DNA from: Lachnospiraceae bacterium | GTDB lineage: Bacteria; Bacillota; Clostridia; Lachnospirales; Lachnospiraceae | DNA: 64,000 bases | Direction of reading: 5' to 3' | NCBI GenBank assembly: GCA_022769665.1 | Contig: JALEIR010000036.1 | Span: 20,952-84,951 of the forward strand | Shown here: in pieces, positions 10,092 through 19,058 of the stretch | Numbering within the stretch: the first letter of the stretch is position 1 | Layout: each line of letters begins with the position of its first letter | Translations under genes and position numbers: made by a program | The notes under the pieces: model-generated | What the model was told of the DNA's origin: nothing | The model's input: the letters and a program-made list of their open reading frames with translations, nothing else | Database searches by the model: none

Positions 10092-10122
10092 TATGAAAAT
10101 GAGGGGATAAGAGTGAAATTGT

Positions 10123-10833
10123 ATGACCGGAAATTACAAAATTTTAGTGGTAGAGGATGACAAAGAAATCCGGGAAGGAATTGAGATTTATCTGAGGAAC
10201 CAGGGATATGAGGTTTTTCAGGCTTCAAACGGGCAGGAGGGGCTTCATGTTATAGAACAGCAGGAATTACACCTTGCAATTATAGATATTATGATGCCGG
10301 TGATGGATGGTGTTACCATGCTGATGAAGCTTCGTGCCATGAACTGTGAATTCCCTGTAATTATGCTTTCGGCTAAATCTGAAGAAGTTGATAAAATTAT
10401 GGGGCTTAATATGGGAGCAGACGACTATGTGACAAAACCTTTTACACCCCTGGAGCTATTGGCCAGAGTAAATTCCCATCTGCGTCGATATTCAAAATAT
10501 CTGGCAGCTTTACAGGATGACGGCGTAAAGGAGCATGTATATACGATTGGCGGATTGGAATTGAACGAAGATACAGTAGAAGTATCCGTAGACGGTGACC
10601 CTGTTAAATTGACACCAATGGAATTTAAAATCGTTCAGTTGCTCATCAAAAATCCGGGAAGAGTATTTTCCGCTGATGAAATTTATGAGCGAATATGGAA
10701 CGAAAAAGCGGTAAACACAGACACCATCATGGTACATGTGCGAAACATCAGGGAAAAAATTGAGATTGATCCCAAAAATCCAAAGTATTTGAAAGTTGTA
10801 TGGGGTGTGGGTTATAAAATTGATAAGCAGTGA
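10123..10833 (+). CDS. OmpR-family response regulator
   Basis: Protein of 236 residues. The receiver domain (1-~125) carries the acidic pair in VEDD, the phosphorylation Asp in AIIDIMMPVMDG (~56), Ser in MLSAK and Lys in VTKPF (~106). The C-terminal winged helix (~140-236) has the OmpR/PhoB signature LTPMEFKIVQLL, DTIMVHVRNIREKI and KVVWGVGYKI. It resembles VanR-type regulators. It lies directly upstream of its likely partner kinase gene (69 bases) and downstream of the DedA and glycosyltransferase genes, so a role in envelope homeostasis is a reasonable guess but unproven. The start is ATG 10123; the local ribosome site is weak (GAGGGGATAAGAG is far upstream). Confidence 0.9.
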   Translation: MTGNYKILVVEDDKEIREGIEIYLRNQGYEVFQASNGQEGLHVIEQQELHLAIIDIMMPVMDGVTMLMKLRAMNCEFPVIMLSAKSEEVDKIMGLNMGADDYVTKPFTPLELLARVNSHLRRYSKYLAALQDDGVKEHVYTIGGLELNEDTVEVSVDGDPVKLTPMEFKIVQLLIKNPGRVFSADEIYERIWNEKAVNTDTIMVHVRNIREKIEIDPKNPKYLKVVWGVGYKIDKQ

Positions 10834-10902
10834 CGTTACTGACGATAAGAAATATATCAGTATGAAACAATTGGCATAAATTCATAGAAAGGAAAGGAAT
10901 GT

Positions 10903-13332
10903 ATGCAGTCTGACATCAAAGAAACTGAGGGTAGTCTGAAGGAAAAATCCAATATGAGAAGACTTAACGGAAGACATGCATGGATTTTGCAGGGTTTGGC
11001 TTTAAGCCTTATCGGAGCTGTTATTTTCAGCTGTTTTTATGGAGTACTTTGTGAAAATGCAAAAAAATGGAACAATAATATTCTTGAACAGACAGGAAAT
11101 GTTTCCTGGCTCTATCAGAGCAGTTTTCTGCTATATAAGGATCTCTGTAATTCTCAAAGCGAAACCCAGCTGGAATACAAGGATATTTATTTAAGACCCG
11201 CAGAAGGTTATGAATGGCTGCTGAATGAAGCAGAACTGGAGAAGCGGAGTGCAGAACCATATTATGAATTTGCAGAGAATGCGGACGGAAGTTCTTCTCC
11301 TGTGTGCGAGGATGGAATATTATGGGATGAAGCCTCTGAAATTTGTAATGAACTGGCGAATCTGAACGGTTATTTTATGAATCTGGAAGAAAATTTCAGG
11401 ATTTTAAACAATATATACGACTATGTGATATGGGATGACGTCACCGGCAATTATGTGACAAATATGTCTTCGGAAGAAGCGGAACGGATTTTAAGCAATA
11501 ACGAAACCTATAACCGTTATTTTCTCCTTACTTTTCATTTCGACAGTGCCGGAAATGTCACTCTTGGCAAGGTTATGGGCGAGAACACGGAACGTCTGAG
11601 AAAGACGGCAAATGAGGTTGTGAGGGAGGCATCTTTATCAGAGATGATTTCTTCCACCCTGAATCATTACAGGAAATACGGAGATACAAAAAATCCCAGA
11701 AATTGTACGGTGATATTTGCTGCTTCCGCAGACAGTTGGAACAGCGCAGATGAGACTTGGGGTATTCGTTCCGACACCTATTTTGCACAGAACGGGTACT
11801 ATAATGTTTATTCTTCAACAGATTATATGGAAAACGGAGTTTCGGTGGAGATATATCGCAGCGCAGGTATTGACGGGATTCTGTTATTTTGCGTAGTGCT
11901 GTTTGCTATGCTTGGGCTTTTTCTGCCGCTTTGCGGAAAAGAAAAACCCTGGAATGAAATCAGGTTATGTGCGCTCCCTTTTGAAGTTCTGTCTATTATA
12001 GGAATCTGCATTTTTGCCGGAGGTTCATTGATAGAACAACATGTGGTATACATTGCAAGCGGTACGGCAGAAGAAACATGGATGAATTATCTGAATCTGA
12101 ATCCCGCAGGTGCATGGTGGCTTGTTACAATATACAATCTGGCTGTTATGACGGTTTATTTTTTCTGCTGGTGGTACATCGGAATTTGTACAAGAGCAGT
12201 CAAAGATATGGGTGTTGTCGCCTATATCAAAGAAAGAAGCCTGATATATCGCTTCTTCCCGTTCATCAAAGGGAAAGTACAGTTGGTTTATCGTGCGGCG
12301 CAACATCTTGACCTTACGAAAAATGCGCACAGAACGATTCTGAAACTTGTTTTGGTAAATGCGGTTGTACTGTTTATAATCAGCAGCCTTTGGTTCGGTG
12401 GCTTTGCAATAACCGTGGTATATTCAATATTGTTGTATTTTATCTTGAGGAAATATATCAGTGATCTTCAGAAAAAATATAGCGTGTTGCTTCGCGCAAC
12501 AAACCAGATGGCGGAAGGGAACCTGAATGTTTCCATCGATGAAGATCTAGGTATTTTTGAACCTTTTAAACCTCAAATTATCAGTATTCAAAACGGATTT
12601 CGGAAAGCAGTGGATGAGGAGGTAAAAAGCCAGAAGATGAAGGCAGAGCTGATTACCAACGTGTCCCATGACTTAAAGACTCCTCTTACGGCTATCATAA
12701 CCTATGTAAATCTGTTAAAAGAGGAAGGAATCTCGGAGGAGCAGAGGAGGGAATATCTGGATGTACTGGAGCGGAAATCTCTGCGTCTTAAGGTATTGAT
12801 TGAAGATTTGTTTGAGGTCAGCAAGGCAAATACCGGGAATATCACGTTGAATCTGACTGAGGTTGACATTATGAGTCTGATAAAACAAGTGTCTTTTGAG
12901 ATGGCTGATAAGCTGGAATATGCAGGCTTGGACATACGGATGAATCTGACGGAAGAGAAGATTCTGCTCGCTCTTGACAGCCAGAAGACTTACCGGATTT
13001 ATGAGAACCTTTTCGGAAATATTGCTAAGTATGCCATGAAGGGTACCAGGGTTTATGTGAACGGCTTCAAAATAGATGACAGGGTGGTAATCACCATGAA
13101 GAACATTTCCGCTCAGGAGATTACGGTAGATTCCGAAGAACTGACAGATCGTTTTGTCAGGGGAGATGCCTCAAGAAATACAGAAGGCTCAGGTCTAGGT
13201 CTGGCTATTGCCAAGAGCTTTACGGAGTTACAGGGAGGTAAGCTTGACCTAGAAGTGGACGGAGATTTGTTTAAGGTAACAACCACATGGGTGATAAAAA
13301 ACAGTTTGAATGTCAATAATACAATAAAATAA
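10903..13332 (+). CDS. Multi-pass sensor histidine kinase
   Basis: Protein of 809 residues, partner of the regulator just upstream. A first membrane helix (~27-47) is followed by a large extracytoplasmic domain (~50-325). Then come several helices in two blocks (~328-430 and ~475-510), more membrane content than a simple sensor. A HAMP-like segment (RATNQMAEGNLNVSI) leads to the phosphoacceptor helix with NVSHDLKTPLTAI (~585) and an ATP-binding domain with the N box in ENLFGNIAKYAM and G box GSGLGLAIAKS. The N box has Asn then Ile-Ala-Lys instead of the common NAIKY. The signal sensed is unknown. It resembles clostridial VanS-like kinases with an extended sensor. Confidence 0.9.
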   Translation: MQSDIKETEGSLKEKSNMRRLNGRHAWILQGLALSLIGAVIFSCFYGVLCENAKKWNNNILEQTGNVSWLYQSSFLLYKDLCNSQSETQLEYKDIYLRPAEGYEWLLNEAELEKRSAEPYYEFAENADGSSSPVCEDGILWDEASEICNELANLNGYFMNLEENFRILNNIYDYVIWDDVTGNYVTNMSSEEAERILSNNETYNRYFLLTFHFDSAGNVTLGKVMGENTERLRKTANEVVREASLSEMISSTLNHYRKYGDTKNPRNCTVIFAASADSWNSADETWGIRSDTYFAQNGYYNVYSSTDYMENGVSVEIYRSAGIDGILLFCVVLFAMLGLFLPLCGKEKPWNEIRLCALPFEVLSIIGICIFAGGSLIEQHVVYIASGTAEETWMNYLNLNPAGAWWLVTIYNLAVMTVYFFCWWYIGICTRAVKDMGVVAYIKERSLIYRFFPFIKGKVQLVYRAAQHLDLTKNAHRTILKLVLVNAVVLFIISSLWFGGFAITVVYSILLYFILRKYISDLQKKYSVLLRATNQMAEGNLNVSIDEDLGIFEPFKPQIISIQNGFRKAVDEEVKSQKMKAELITNVSHDLKTPLTAIITYVNLLKEEGISEEQRREYLDVLERKSLRLKVLIEDLFEVSKANTGNITLNLTEVDIMSLIKQVSFEMADKLEYAGLDIRMNLTEEKILLALDSQKTYRIYENLFGNIAKYAMKGTRVYVNGFKIDDRVVITMKNISAQEITVDSEELTDRFVRGDASRNTEGSGLGLAIAKSFTELQGGKLDLEVDGDLFKVTTTWVIKNSLNVNNTIK

Positions 13333-13347
13333 ATCAAGAACTTATAT

Positions 13348-13376
13348 TTGAACTAATGCTATATATGTGCTAAGAT
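13348..13376 (+). promoter_or_regulatory. Candidate promoter of leuCD
   Basis: TTGAAC and TAAGAT are 17 bases apart with a TG two bases before the -10 element. Each hexamer matches consensus at four positions, so this is moderate support. No T-box leader is present. Confidence 0.4.
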
Positions 13377-13433
13377 TGTCCTTAGAACAAAAAGCGAAAA
13401 CAGAGTGACGCTTGGAAAGGCATGGTAGAGAAT

Positions 13434-14711
13434 ATGGGAATGACAATGTCACAGAAGATTCTTGCCGCAGCGGCAGGGCTTGAAAAGGTGGAAGCCGGAC
13501 AGCTGATAGAGGCGAATCTTGATCTGGTTCTGGGAAATGATATCACAAGTCCGGTTGCCATTAAAGAAATGGAAAAATTTACGGTCAAGGGTGTGTTTGA
13601 CAAGGATAAAATCGCTCTGGTTCCCGACCATTTTGTCCCCAATAAGGATATTAAATCCGCAGAACACTGCAAATGTGTGAGAGAGTTTGCACGCAGGAAT
13701 GAGATTACGAATTATTTTGAAGTGGGTGAGATGGGAATCGAACATGCACTGTTACCGGAAAAAGGATTGACTGTGGCAGGAGATGTGATTATCGGTGCGG
13801 ATTCCCATACTTGTACCTACGGTGCACTTGGAGCTTTTTCTACAGGTGTTGGAAGTACGGATATGGCTGCAGGAATGGCAACAGGTAAAGCATGGTTCAA
13901 GGTACCCGGTGCTATCAGATTTATCCTGAAGGGAAAGCCTGCAAAGTATGTAAGCGGTAAAGATGTTATTCTGCATATTATCGGTATGATAGGGGTGGAC
14001 GGAGCTCTTTATAAGTCTATGGAGTTTGTAGGAGACGGAATTGCCAATCTGTCAATGGACGACCGTTTTACCATTGCCAATATGGCTATAGAAGCCGGCG
14101 GAAAGAATGGTATTTTCCCTGTGGACGCTCTGGCCGAGCAGTATATGAAGGAGCATTCCGAAAGGCCCTATAAGATTTATGAGGCGGATGAGGATGCTGT
14201 TTATGATGCAGAATATACCATAGATTTAAGCACACTTCGCCCTACGGTAGCATTTCCTCACCTTCCGGAAAACACACATACGATAGACGAAATCAAAGCA
14301 ATGGATGAGATTAAAATTGATCAGGTAGTTATCGGTTCCTGTACCAACGGAAGACTGGATGATTTGAGAACTGCTGCTGAAATATTAAAGGACAGGCATG
14401 TGGCTAAGGGAATGAGATGTATTGTAATTCCCGCAACCCAGGCAATATATATGCAGGCTATGGAGGAAGGATTATTAAAAACCTTTATTCAGGCAGGTGC
14501 TGTTGTCAGCACACCTACCTGCGGTCCCTGTCTCGGAGGATACATGGGTATTCTTGCGGAAGGTGAGCGTTGTGTTTCCACGACAAACCGTAATTTTGTA
14601 GGACGTATGGGTCATGTTTCTTCCGAAATATATCTTGCAAGTCCGGCCGTTGCGGCAGCAAGTGCAATTACGGGTGTGATTTCAGGTCCCGATGAGTTGG
14701 CACGAAGATAA
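13434..14711 (+). CDS. leuC: 3-isopropylmalate dehydratase large subunit
   Basis: Iron-sulfur isomerase subunit for leucine synthesis, acting with LeuD. The 425 residues match the short bacterial/archaeal homoaconitase-like LeuC. Cluster cysteines are in IGSCTNGR (~300) and [10 protein letters not shown] (~361, 364); substrate-handling motifs include [13 protein letters not shown] (~118) and [11 protein letters not shown]. The ATG at 13434 is preferred because family members begin MGMTMxQKIL; an ATG four codons earlier (13422) is only one base from GGAAAGG. The same GGAAAGG-ATG-ATG arrangement recurs before leuD. No leuA or leuB is in the window. Confidence 0.93.
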   Translation: MGMTMSQKILAAAAGLEKVEAGQLIEANLDLVLGNDITSPVAIKEMEKFTVKGVFDKDKIALVPDHFVPNKDIKSAEHCKCVREFARRNEITNYFEVGEMGIEHALLPEKGLTVAGDVIIGADSHTCTYGALGAFSTGVGSTDMAAGMATGKAWFKVPGAIRFILKGKPAKYVSGKDVILHIIGMIGVDGALYKSMEFVGDGIANLSMDDRFTIANMAIEAGGKNGIFPVDALAEQYMKEHSERPYKIYEADEDAVYDAEYTIDLSTLRPTVAFPHLPENTHTIDEIKAMDEIKIDQVVIGSCTNGRLDDLRTAAEILKDRHVAKGMRCIVIPATQAIYMQAMEEGLLKTFIQAGAVVSTPTCGPCLGGYMGILAEGERCVSTTNRNFVGRMGHVSSEIYLASPAVAAASAITGVISGPDELARR

Positions 14712-14732
14712 AATTTTCCACATGCAAATTTG

Positions 14733-14773
14733 TACCTGCGCAAGGCCGGATATTGTCCGAAAACATGCAGGTA
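14733..14773 (+). other. Stem-loop between leuC and leuD
   Basis: TACCTGC pairs with GCAGGTA, with a small inner pairing CGGA/TCCG, in the leuC-leuD gap just before the leuD ribosome site. There is no T run, so it is not a terminator. It might stabilise the upstream mRNA or affect leuD translation. Confidence 0.4.
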
Positions 14774-14795
14774 GCGGAAAGGTATGGTAACGAAT

Positions 14796-15284
14796 ATGAA
14801 AAATGCTAAAGGAATGGTTTTTAAATATGGTGACAACGTTGATACGGATGTCATTATTCCCGCAAGATATTTGAATTCCTCAGACCCTGCGGAGCTGGCA
14901 ACCCACTGTATGGAGGATATTGATAAGGATTTTGTCAATAAGGTAAAAGCCGGTGATATCATTGTGGCGGAAAAAAATTTCGGATGCGGTTCCTCCCGCG
15001 AACATGCTCCTATTGCAATAAAAGCGGCAGGTGTCAGCTGTGTTATAGCAGAGACCTTTGCCAGAATTTTTTATCGGAATGCCATCAATATCGGACTTCC
15101 CATTATAGAATGTCCGGAGGCAAGCAAGGGTATTGAAGACGGTGATGAAGTTGAAGTCAATTTTGATACCGGAATTATAACGAATCTGACGAAGGGAAAC
15201 TCATTTAAAGGTCAGGCTTTTCCGGAATTCATGCAAAAGATTATTGCATCGGAAGGGCTAATCAATTATATTAATAATAAGTGA
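14796..15284 (+). CDS. leuD: 3-isopropylmalate dehydratase small subunit
   Basis: Swivel-domain partner of LeuC, 162 residues from the preferred start. The sequence shows the LeuD landmarks [17 protein letters not shown] near the N-terminus, [16 protein letters not shown] (~65-80) and [18 protein letters not shown] 14796 gives the family's usual N-terminus; an in-frame ATG at 14784 lies one base from GGAAAGG, mirroring leuC. A hairpin precedes the gene and a terminator follows. Together LeuCD convert 2-isopropylmalate to 3-isopropylmalate. Confidence 0.94.
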   Translation: MKNAKGMVFKYGDNVDTDVIIPARYLNSSDPAELATHCMEDIDKDFVNKVKAGDIIVAEKNFGCGSSREHAPIAIKAAGVSCVIAETFARIFYRNAINIGLPIIECPEASKGIEDGDEVEVNFDTGIITNLTKGNSFKGQAFPEFMQKIIASEGLINYINNK

Positions 15285-15292
15285 TAATGCAA

Positions 15293-15325
15293 AGGACCTG
15301 CGGCATAGTCGCAGGTCCTGTTTTG
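15293..15325 (+). terminator. Terminator of leuCD
   Basis: AGGACCTGCG pairs with CGCAGGTCCT around GCATAGT, followed by a T-rich tail (TGTTTTG). Confidence 0.85.
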
Positions 15326-15389
15326 TAAAGTGTCATTGTTCAGATAAAATAAAAGTATTTATTCAGCAAAGAAAGGATGAAAAATTATC

Positions 15390-16754
15390 ATGGGCAGTGA
15401 AAGCAGTTCTAAAAAATATGAGATAGATATGTGTAATGGGCCTTTGTTCGGAAAAATTCTTGTGTTTTATTTTCCGCTGATGCTGTCCGGAATTTTACAG
15501 CTTCTTTTTAATGCTGCCGATATTGCTGTGGTAGGACGTTTCGCAGGGAACGAGGCGCTGGCTGCGGTTGGGTCCACCAGCTCGCTGACAAATCTGTTGG
15601 TTAATTTATTCATCGGTTTGTCTGTGGGAGCCAATGTTCTTGTTGCCAGGTTTTACGGTGCGGGGCAAAAAGATGAATTGAAAGAGATGGTGCAGACTGC
15701 TTTGGCCACCTCTGTTATAGGAGGAATTCTGCTTGTATTTATTGGATTTTTTGTTTCTAAACCTGCCCTAATCCTTATGGGGACACCGGAGGATGTGATT
15801 TCCCATTCGGTTTTATATATGCGTATCTATTTTGCCGGTATGCCATTTATGATGGCTTATAATTTCGGTGCCGCCGTACTTCGTGCGGTGGGAGATACCA
15901 AACGTCCTCTATATTATCTGCTGGTCGCAGGTGTTGTTAACGTAATTTTGAATCTGATATTTGTAATTGTATTTCAAATGGGAGTTGCAGGTGTTGCTGT
16001 TGCAACCGTAATCTCACAGGCAATTTCTTCGGGACTGATTCTGCGCTGTCTTATACGAACAGACAGTGTATACCGCCTGGAATTAAAAGGGATTCGGATT
16101 TCCGGCGACAAGCTAAAGAAAATGTTTCAAATTGGACTTCCTGCAGGATTGCAGGGGTCACTGTTTTCTATTTCCAATGTTTTAATACAGTCTTCCGTGA
16201 ACAGCTTTGGTTCTGTTGCTATGGCCGGCAACACGGCAGGAAGCAATATTGAAGGCTTTGTTTACACAGCTATGAATTCTTTCTATCAAGCTGCAATCAG
16301 CTTTTGCGGACAGAATTACGGTGCAAAAAAGTATAGAAGAGTAGGTAAAGTCTTACTTATATGTGAGATTCTTGTCATTGCGGTCGGCCTTATCATGGGA
16401 AACGGAGCATATCTGTTTGGGGGAACTCTGTTAAAGCTATATACAACAGATGAAGAGGTGATTCGCTACGGTATTTTACGAATGGCATATATCTGTATTC
16501 CCTATTTTCTATGTGGAATGATGGATGTGATTGTCGGGGCGCTCAGAGGAATCGGATATTCCATCATGCCAATGCTGGTATCCCTGACAGGAGCTTGCCT
16601 GTTCCGTGTAATTTGGATTTATACCGTATTCAGCAGTTATCGAACATTGCCCTGCCTGTATATCTCTTATCCTATCAGCTGGAGCCTGACTTTTCTGGCA
16701 CATTTTATCTGTTTTATGATTGTCTATCGAAAGCTTCTGAGAAAAGAAACTTGA
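15390..16754 (+). CDS. MATE family multidrug/metabolite exporter
   Basis: Protein of 454 residues with about twelve membrane helices in two homologous halves. Family landmarks include PLMLSGILQLLFNAADIAVVGRF near the N-terminus, the MGT PEDV loop, and AGMPFMMAYNFGAAVLRAVGDT in the middle. Members export drugs or metabolites in exchange for Na+ or H+; the substrate cannot be deduced. The ribosome site is AAAGGATG, 13 bases upstream of ATG. The gene is monocistronic in appearance: a terminator lies before it, and the ruvAB promoter overlaps its last codons. Confidence 0.92.
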   Translation: MGSESSSKKYEIDMCNGPLFGKILVFYFPLMLSGILQLLFNAADIAVVGRFAGNEALAAVGSTSSLTNLLVNLFIGLSVGANVLVARFYGAGQKDELKEMVQTALATSVIGGILLVFIGFFVSKPALILMGTPEDVISHSVLYMRIYFAGMPFMMAYNFGAAVLRAVGDTKRPLYYLLVAGVVNVILNLIFVIVFQMGVAGVAVATVISQAISSGLILRCLIRTDSVYRLELKGIRISGDKLKKMFQIGLPAGLQGSLFSISNVLIQSSVNSFGSVAMAGNTAGSNIEGFVYTAMNSFYQAAISFCGQNYGAKKYRRVGKVLLICEILVIAVGLIMGNGAYLFGGTLLKLYTTDEEVIRYGILRMAYICIPYFLCGMMDVIVGALRGIGYSIMPMLVSLTGACLFRVIWIYTVFSSYRTLPCLYISYPISWSLTFLAHFICFMIVYRKLLRKET

Positions 16755-16779
16755 AACATATGTTCGTGTGTGGTATAAA
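16751..16779 (+). promoter_or_regulatory. ruvAB promoter with LexA (SOS) box
   Basis: TTGAAA and TATAAA are 17 bases apart, the -35 overlapping the stop of the preceding exporter gene. The sequence GAAACATATGTTCG at 16753-16766 matches the Gram-positive LexA operator CGAACATATGTTCG at 12 of 14 positions and covers the -35 and spacer. LexA would block this promoter until DNA damage. Confidence 0.8.
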
Positions 16780-16846
16780 GTATATGTATTAAAAATATAT
16801 AGAGGCCATGTGTAAGCAACAGGGCTGACAGCAGAAAGGATTATTC

Positions 16847-17458
16847 ATGATAGCGTATGTGAACGGAATAGTGGAGGATATAGCCGAGGACAATGTAGTT
16901 CTCGATGTAAACGGGCTGGGCTATAATATCAAAATATCTGCGGATACTGCTTCACGACTGCCGGGAATCGGTGAACCGGTAAAACTGTATACCTATACCT
17001 GTGTCAGAGAAGATGCATTCCTGTTATACGGGTTTCTTACACGAAGTGATCTGGAGATATTTAAGAAGCTGATTACTGTAAACGGTATTGGCCCTAAGGG
17101 AGGGCTTGCAATTCTTTCCGTTATGGACGGAGACGATTTGCGTTTTGCCATCCTTTCAGGGGATGTAAAGGCTATATCAAAAGCCCCGGGCATCGGTTCA
17201 AAGACAGCACAAAGGGTCATTCTGGATTTAAAAGATAAAATATCATATGATGATACAATGATTGAAAAAGAAATATCTGCAACAGTTTCCGGAAATTCTT
17301 TTAAAGCTGATACACCGCAAAAGAAAGAGGCCATAGAAGCTTTAATATCTCTGGGATACGGACAGACGGAAAGTACAAAAGCCGTAAATGCCATTGAAGG
17401 AATAGAAAACATGGATTCCGGTGCTATATTGAAGGCAGCATTGAAAAAAATGTTTTAG
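16847..17458 (+). CDS. ruvA: Holliday junction DNA helicase subunit RuvA
   Basis: Binds four-way junctions and loads RuvB for branch migration. The 203 residues show an OB-fold N-terminus (MIAYVNGIVEDI), tandem helix-hairpin-helix motifs (LITVNGIGPKGGLAILS and ISKAPGIGSKTAQRVI), and a flexible linker. A C-terminal three-helix domain contacts RuvB (EAIEALISLGYG). The ATG follows AAAGGATTATTC. It is followed by ruvB, and the pair sits behind an SOS-type promoter, as expected for DNA repair genes. Confidence 0.96.
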   Translation: MIAYVNGIVEDIAEDNVVLDVNGLGYNIKISADTASRLPGIGEPVKLYTYTCVREDAFLLYGFLTRSDLEIFKKLITVNGIGPKGGLAILSVMDGDDLRFAILSGDVKAISKAPGIGSKTAQRVILDLKDKISYDDTMIEKEISATVSGNSFKADTPQKKEAIEALISLGYGQTESTKAVNAIEGIENMDSGAILKAALKKMF

Positions 17459-17515
17459 CCGGAAATACATTATATCCGGAAAAAGGATGATAAAAAAACA
17501 GAAGGAACTGATAAT

Positions 17516-18508
17516 ATGCCGGGCAAGAGAATGATTGAAACAAACATAACAGAAGAAGATGTGAAGATAGAAGGCTCTCTCCGGCCTCAGACCCTTGATG
17601 ACTATATTGGTCAATCTAAGGTAAAGGAGAATCTGAAAATTTATATTGAAGCTGCCAAAAGAAGAGGAGATGCTTTGGACCATGTGCTTTTTTACGGCCC
17701 TCCCGGTTTGGGAAAAACAACTCTTGCCGGGATTATCGCCAATGAAATGGGGGTTCACTTAAAGGTAACCAGCGGACCGGCTATAGAAAAGCCGGGCGAA
17801 ATGGCAGCAATTTTAAACAATCTGGAAGAGGGAGACCTTTTGTTCGTAGATGAAATTCACCGTTTGAACAGGCAGGTAGAAGAAGTCCTTTATCCTGCCA
17901 TGGAGGATTATTGCATTGATATCATGATTGGAAAAGGTTCAACAGCCCGTTCGGTACGTCTAGAACTTCCCAAATTTACTCTGGTAGGGGCTACCACAAG
18001 AGCGGGACTTCTGACTGCTCCTTTGCGGGACAGATTTGGTATGATACATCATCTTGAGTTTTACACAGTGGAGGAGTTGCAGATGATTATCATGCATTCG
18101 GCCAAGGTGCTTGAAGTGGAAATTGAGGCCGGAGGAGCGCTGGAAATGGCAAAACGAAGCAGAGGAACGCCACGACTTGCGAATCGTATATTAAAGCGTG
18201 TACGGGATTTTGCTCAGGTAAAATATGACGGCACCATAACGGAAGAGGTAGCCAGAACAGCGTTGGATTTAATGGATGTGGATAAGCTGGGTCTTGACCA
18301 TATTGACCGCAATATGTTGATTACCATGATACAAAAATTTGACGGAGGACCTGTTGGACTAGATACACTTGCAGCGGCAATCGGTGAGGATGCAGGAACA
18401 ATCGAGGACGTGTATGAACCTTATTTGATTAAAAACGGTTTTATAAACAGAACACCCAGAGGAAGGGTAGTTACGGATTTGGCTTACCATCATTTGGGAT
18501 TACAATAA
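17516..18508 (+). CDS. ruvB: Holliday junction branch migration ATPase RuvB
   Basis: AAA+ motor of the RuvAB complex, 330 residues. N-terminal signature [12 protein letters not shown]; Walker [12 protein letters not shown] (~62-72); Walker [11 protein letters not shown]; sensor 1 GATTRAG; arginine finger region APLRDRFG; C-terminal winged helix ending [10 protein letters not shown]. Length and motifs are normal. The ATG follows AAGGAA with a seven-base spacer, 57 bases after ruvA. RecU, the likely resolvase partner, is encoded about 30 kb downstream (48005). Confidence 0.96.
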   Translation: MPGKRMIETNITEEDVKIEGSLRPQTLDDYIGQSKVKENLKIYIEAAKRRGDALDHVLFYGPPGLGKTTLAGIIANEMGVHLKVTSGPAIEKPGEMAAILNNLEEGDLLFVDEIHRLNRQVEEVLYPAMEDYCIDIMIGKGSTARSVRLELPKFTLVGATTRAGLLTAPLRDRFGMIHHLEFYTVEELQMIIMHSAKVLEVEIEAGGALEMAKRSRGTPRLANRILKRVRDFAQVKYDGTITEEVARTALDLMDVDKLGLDHIDRNMLITMIQKFDGGPVGLDTLAAAIGEDAGTIEDVYEPYLIKNGFINRTPRGRVVTDLAYHHLGLQ

Positions 18509-18529
18509 TTGTAATAAAATATATTTTTC

Positions 18530-18558
18530 TTGCCTGCATGAAGATAATGTTATATAAT
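18530..18558 (+). promoter_or_regulatory. Promoter of zapA-like gene
   Basis: TTGCCT and a perfect TATAAT are separated by 17 bases, about 40 bases upstream of the start codon. Confidence 0.7.
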
Positions 18559-18598
18559 TAACCTCGTGGTGGTGCTTTATACAAAAGGGGTGTGTAAT

Positions 18599-19000
18599 AT
18601 GTCTTCTAAAACGGATACAGAAGTGATTATAGGCGGCAAGGTATTTACATTAAGCGGTTATGAAAGTGAAGAATATCTGCAGAGAGTAGCCTCTTATATT
18701 AATAATAAACTGAATGAATACAATAAGGTTGACAGTTTCCGAAGACAGCCGATGGATACTCAGGGAGTGCTTCTTCAGCTCAATATTGCCGATGATTATT
18801 TTAAGGCCAAAAAGCAGATTTCCATTTTGGAAGAGGAATTACAGGCAAAGGAAAAAGAATTATATGATTTGAAGCATGAATTAATCTCTGCGCAGATAAA
18901 GCTTGAGAGTTCCGAAGAGCAGGTTAAGACTCTCCAGCAGGATATTAATGAAAATGCGAAGAAGATTGTGCGGCTTGAAACAGAGTTAAAGAAAAAATAG
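18599..19000 (+). CDS. zapA: Cell division protein ZapA
   Basis: Protein of 133 residues. The N-terminal part (TEVIIGGKVFTLSGYESEEYLQRVASYIN) matches the ZapA beta-hairpin/helix region that dimerises and binds FtsZ. Residues ~70-133 form a long charged coiled coil, longer than in E. coli ZapA but usual in Firmicutes. It promotes Z-ring bundling at mid-cell. The ATG at 18599 follows AGGGGTG; a longer frame starting at 18566 lacks a site and overlaps the promoter region. The gene has its own promoter and terminator, so it is monocistronic despite following ruvAB. Confidence 0.85.
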   Translation: MSSKTDTEVIIGGKVFTLSGYESEEYLQRVASYINNKLNEYNKVDSFRRQPMDTQGVLLQLNIADDYFKAKKQISILEEELQAKEKELYDLKHELISAQIKLESSEEQVKTLQQDINENAKKIVRLETELKKK

Positions 19001-19005
19001 GTTTT

Positions 19006-19035
19006 AGCTGTCCGTAAAGGACAGCTTTTCTTTTT
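19006..19035 (+). terminator. Terminator of zapA
   Basis: AGCTGTCC pairs with GGACAGCT around GTAAA, followed by TTTCTTTTT. Confidence 0.92.
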
Positions 19036-19058
19036 AATGAATTTGAAAAGAGGGATTT

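Noticed and set aside
17459..17480. CCGGA/TCCGG inverted repeat between ruvA and ruvB as a terminator
   Set aside because: Stem of only five base pairs and followed by an A run, not T; the two genes are expected to be cotranscribed.
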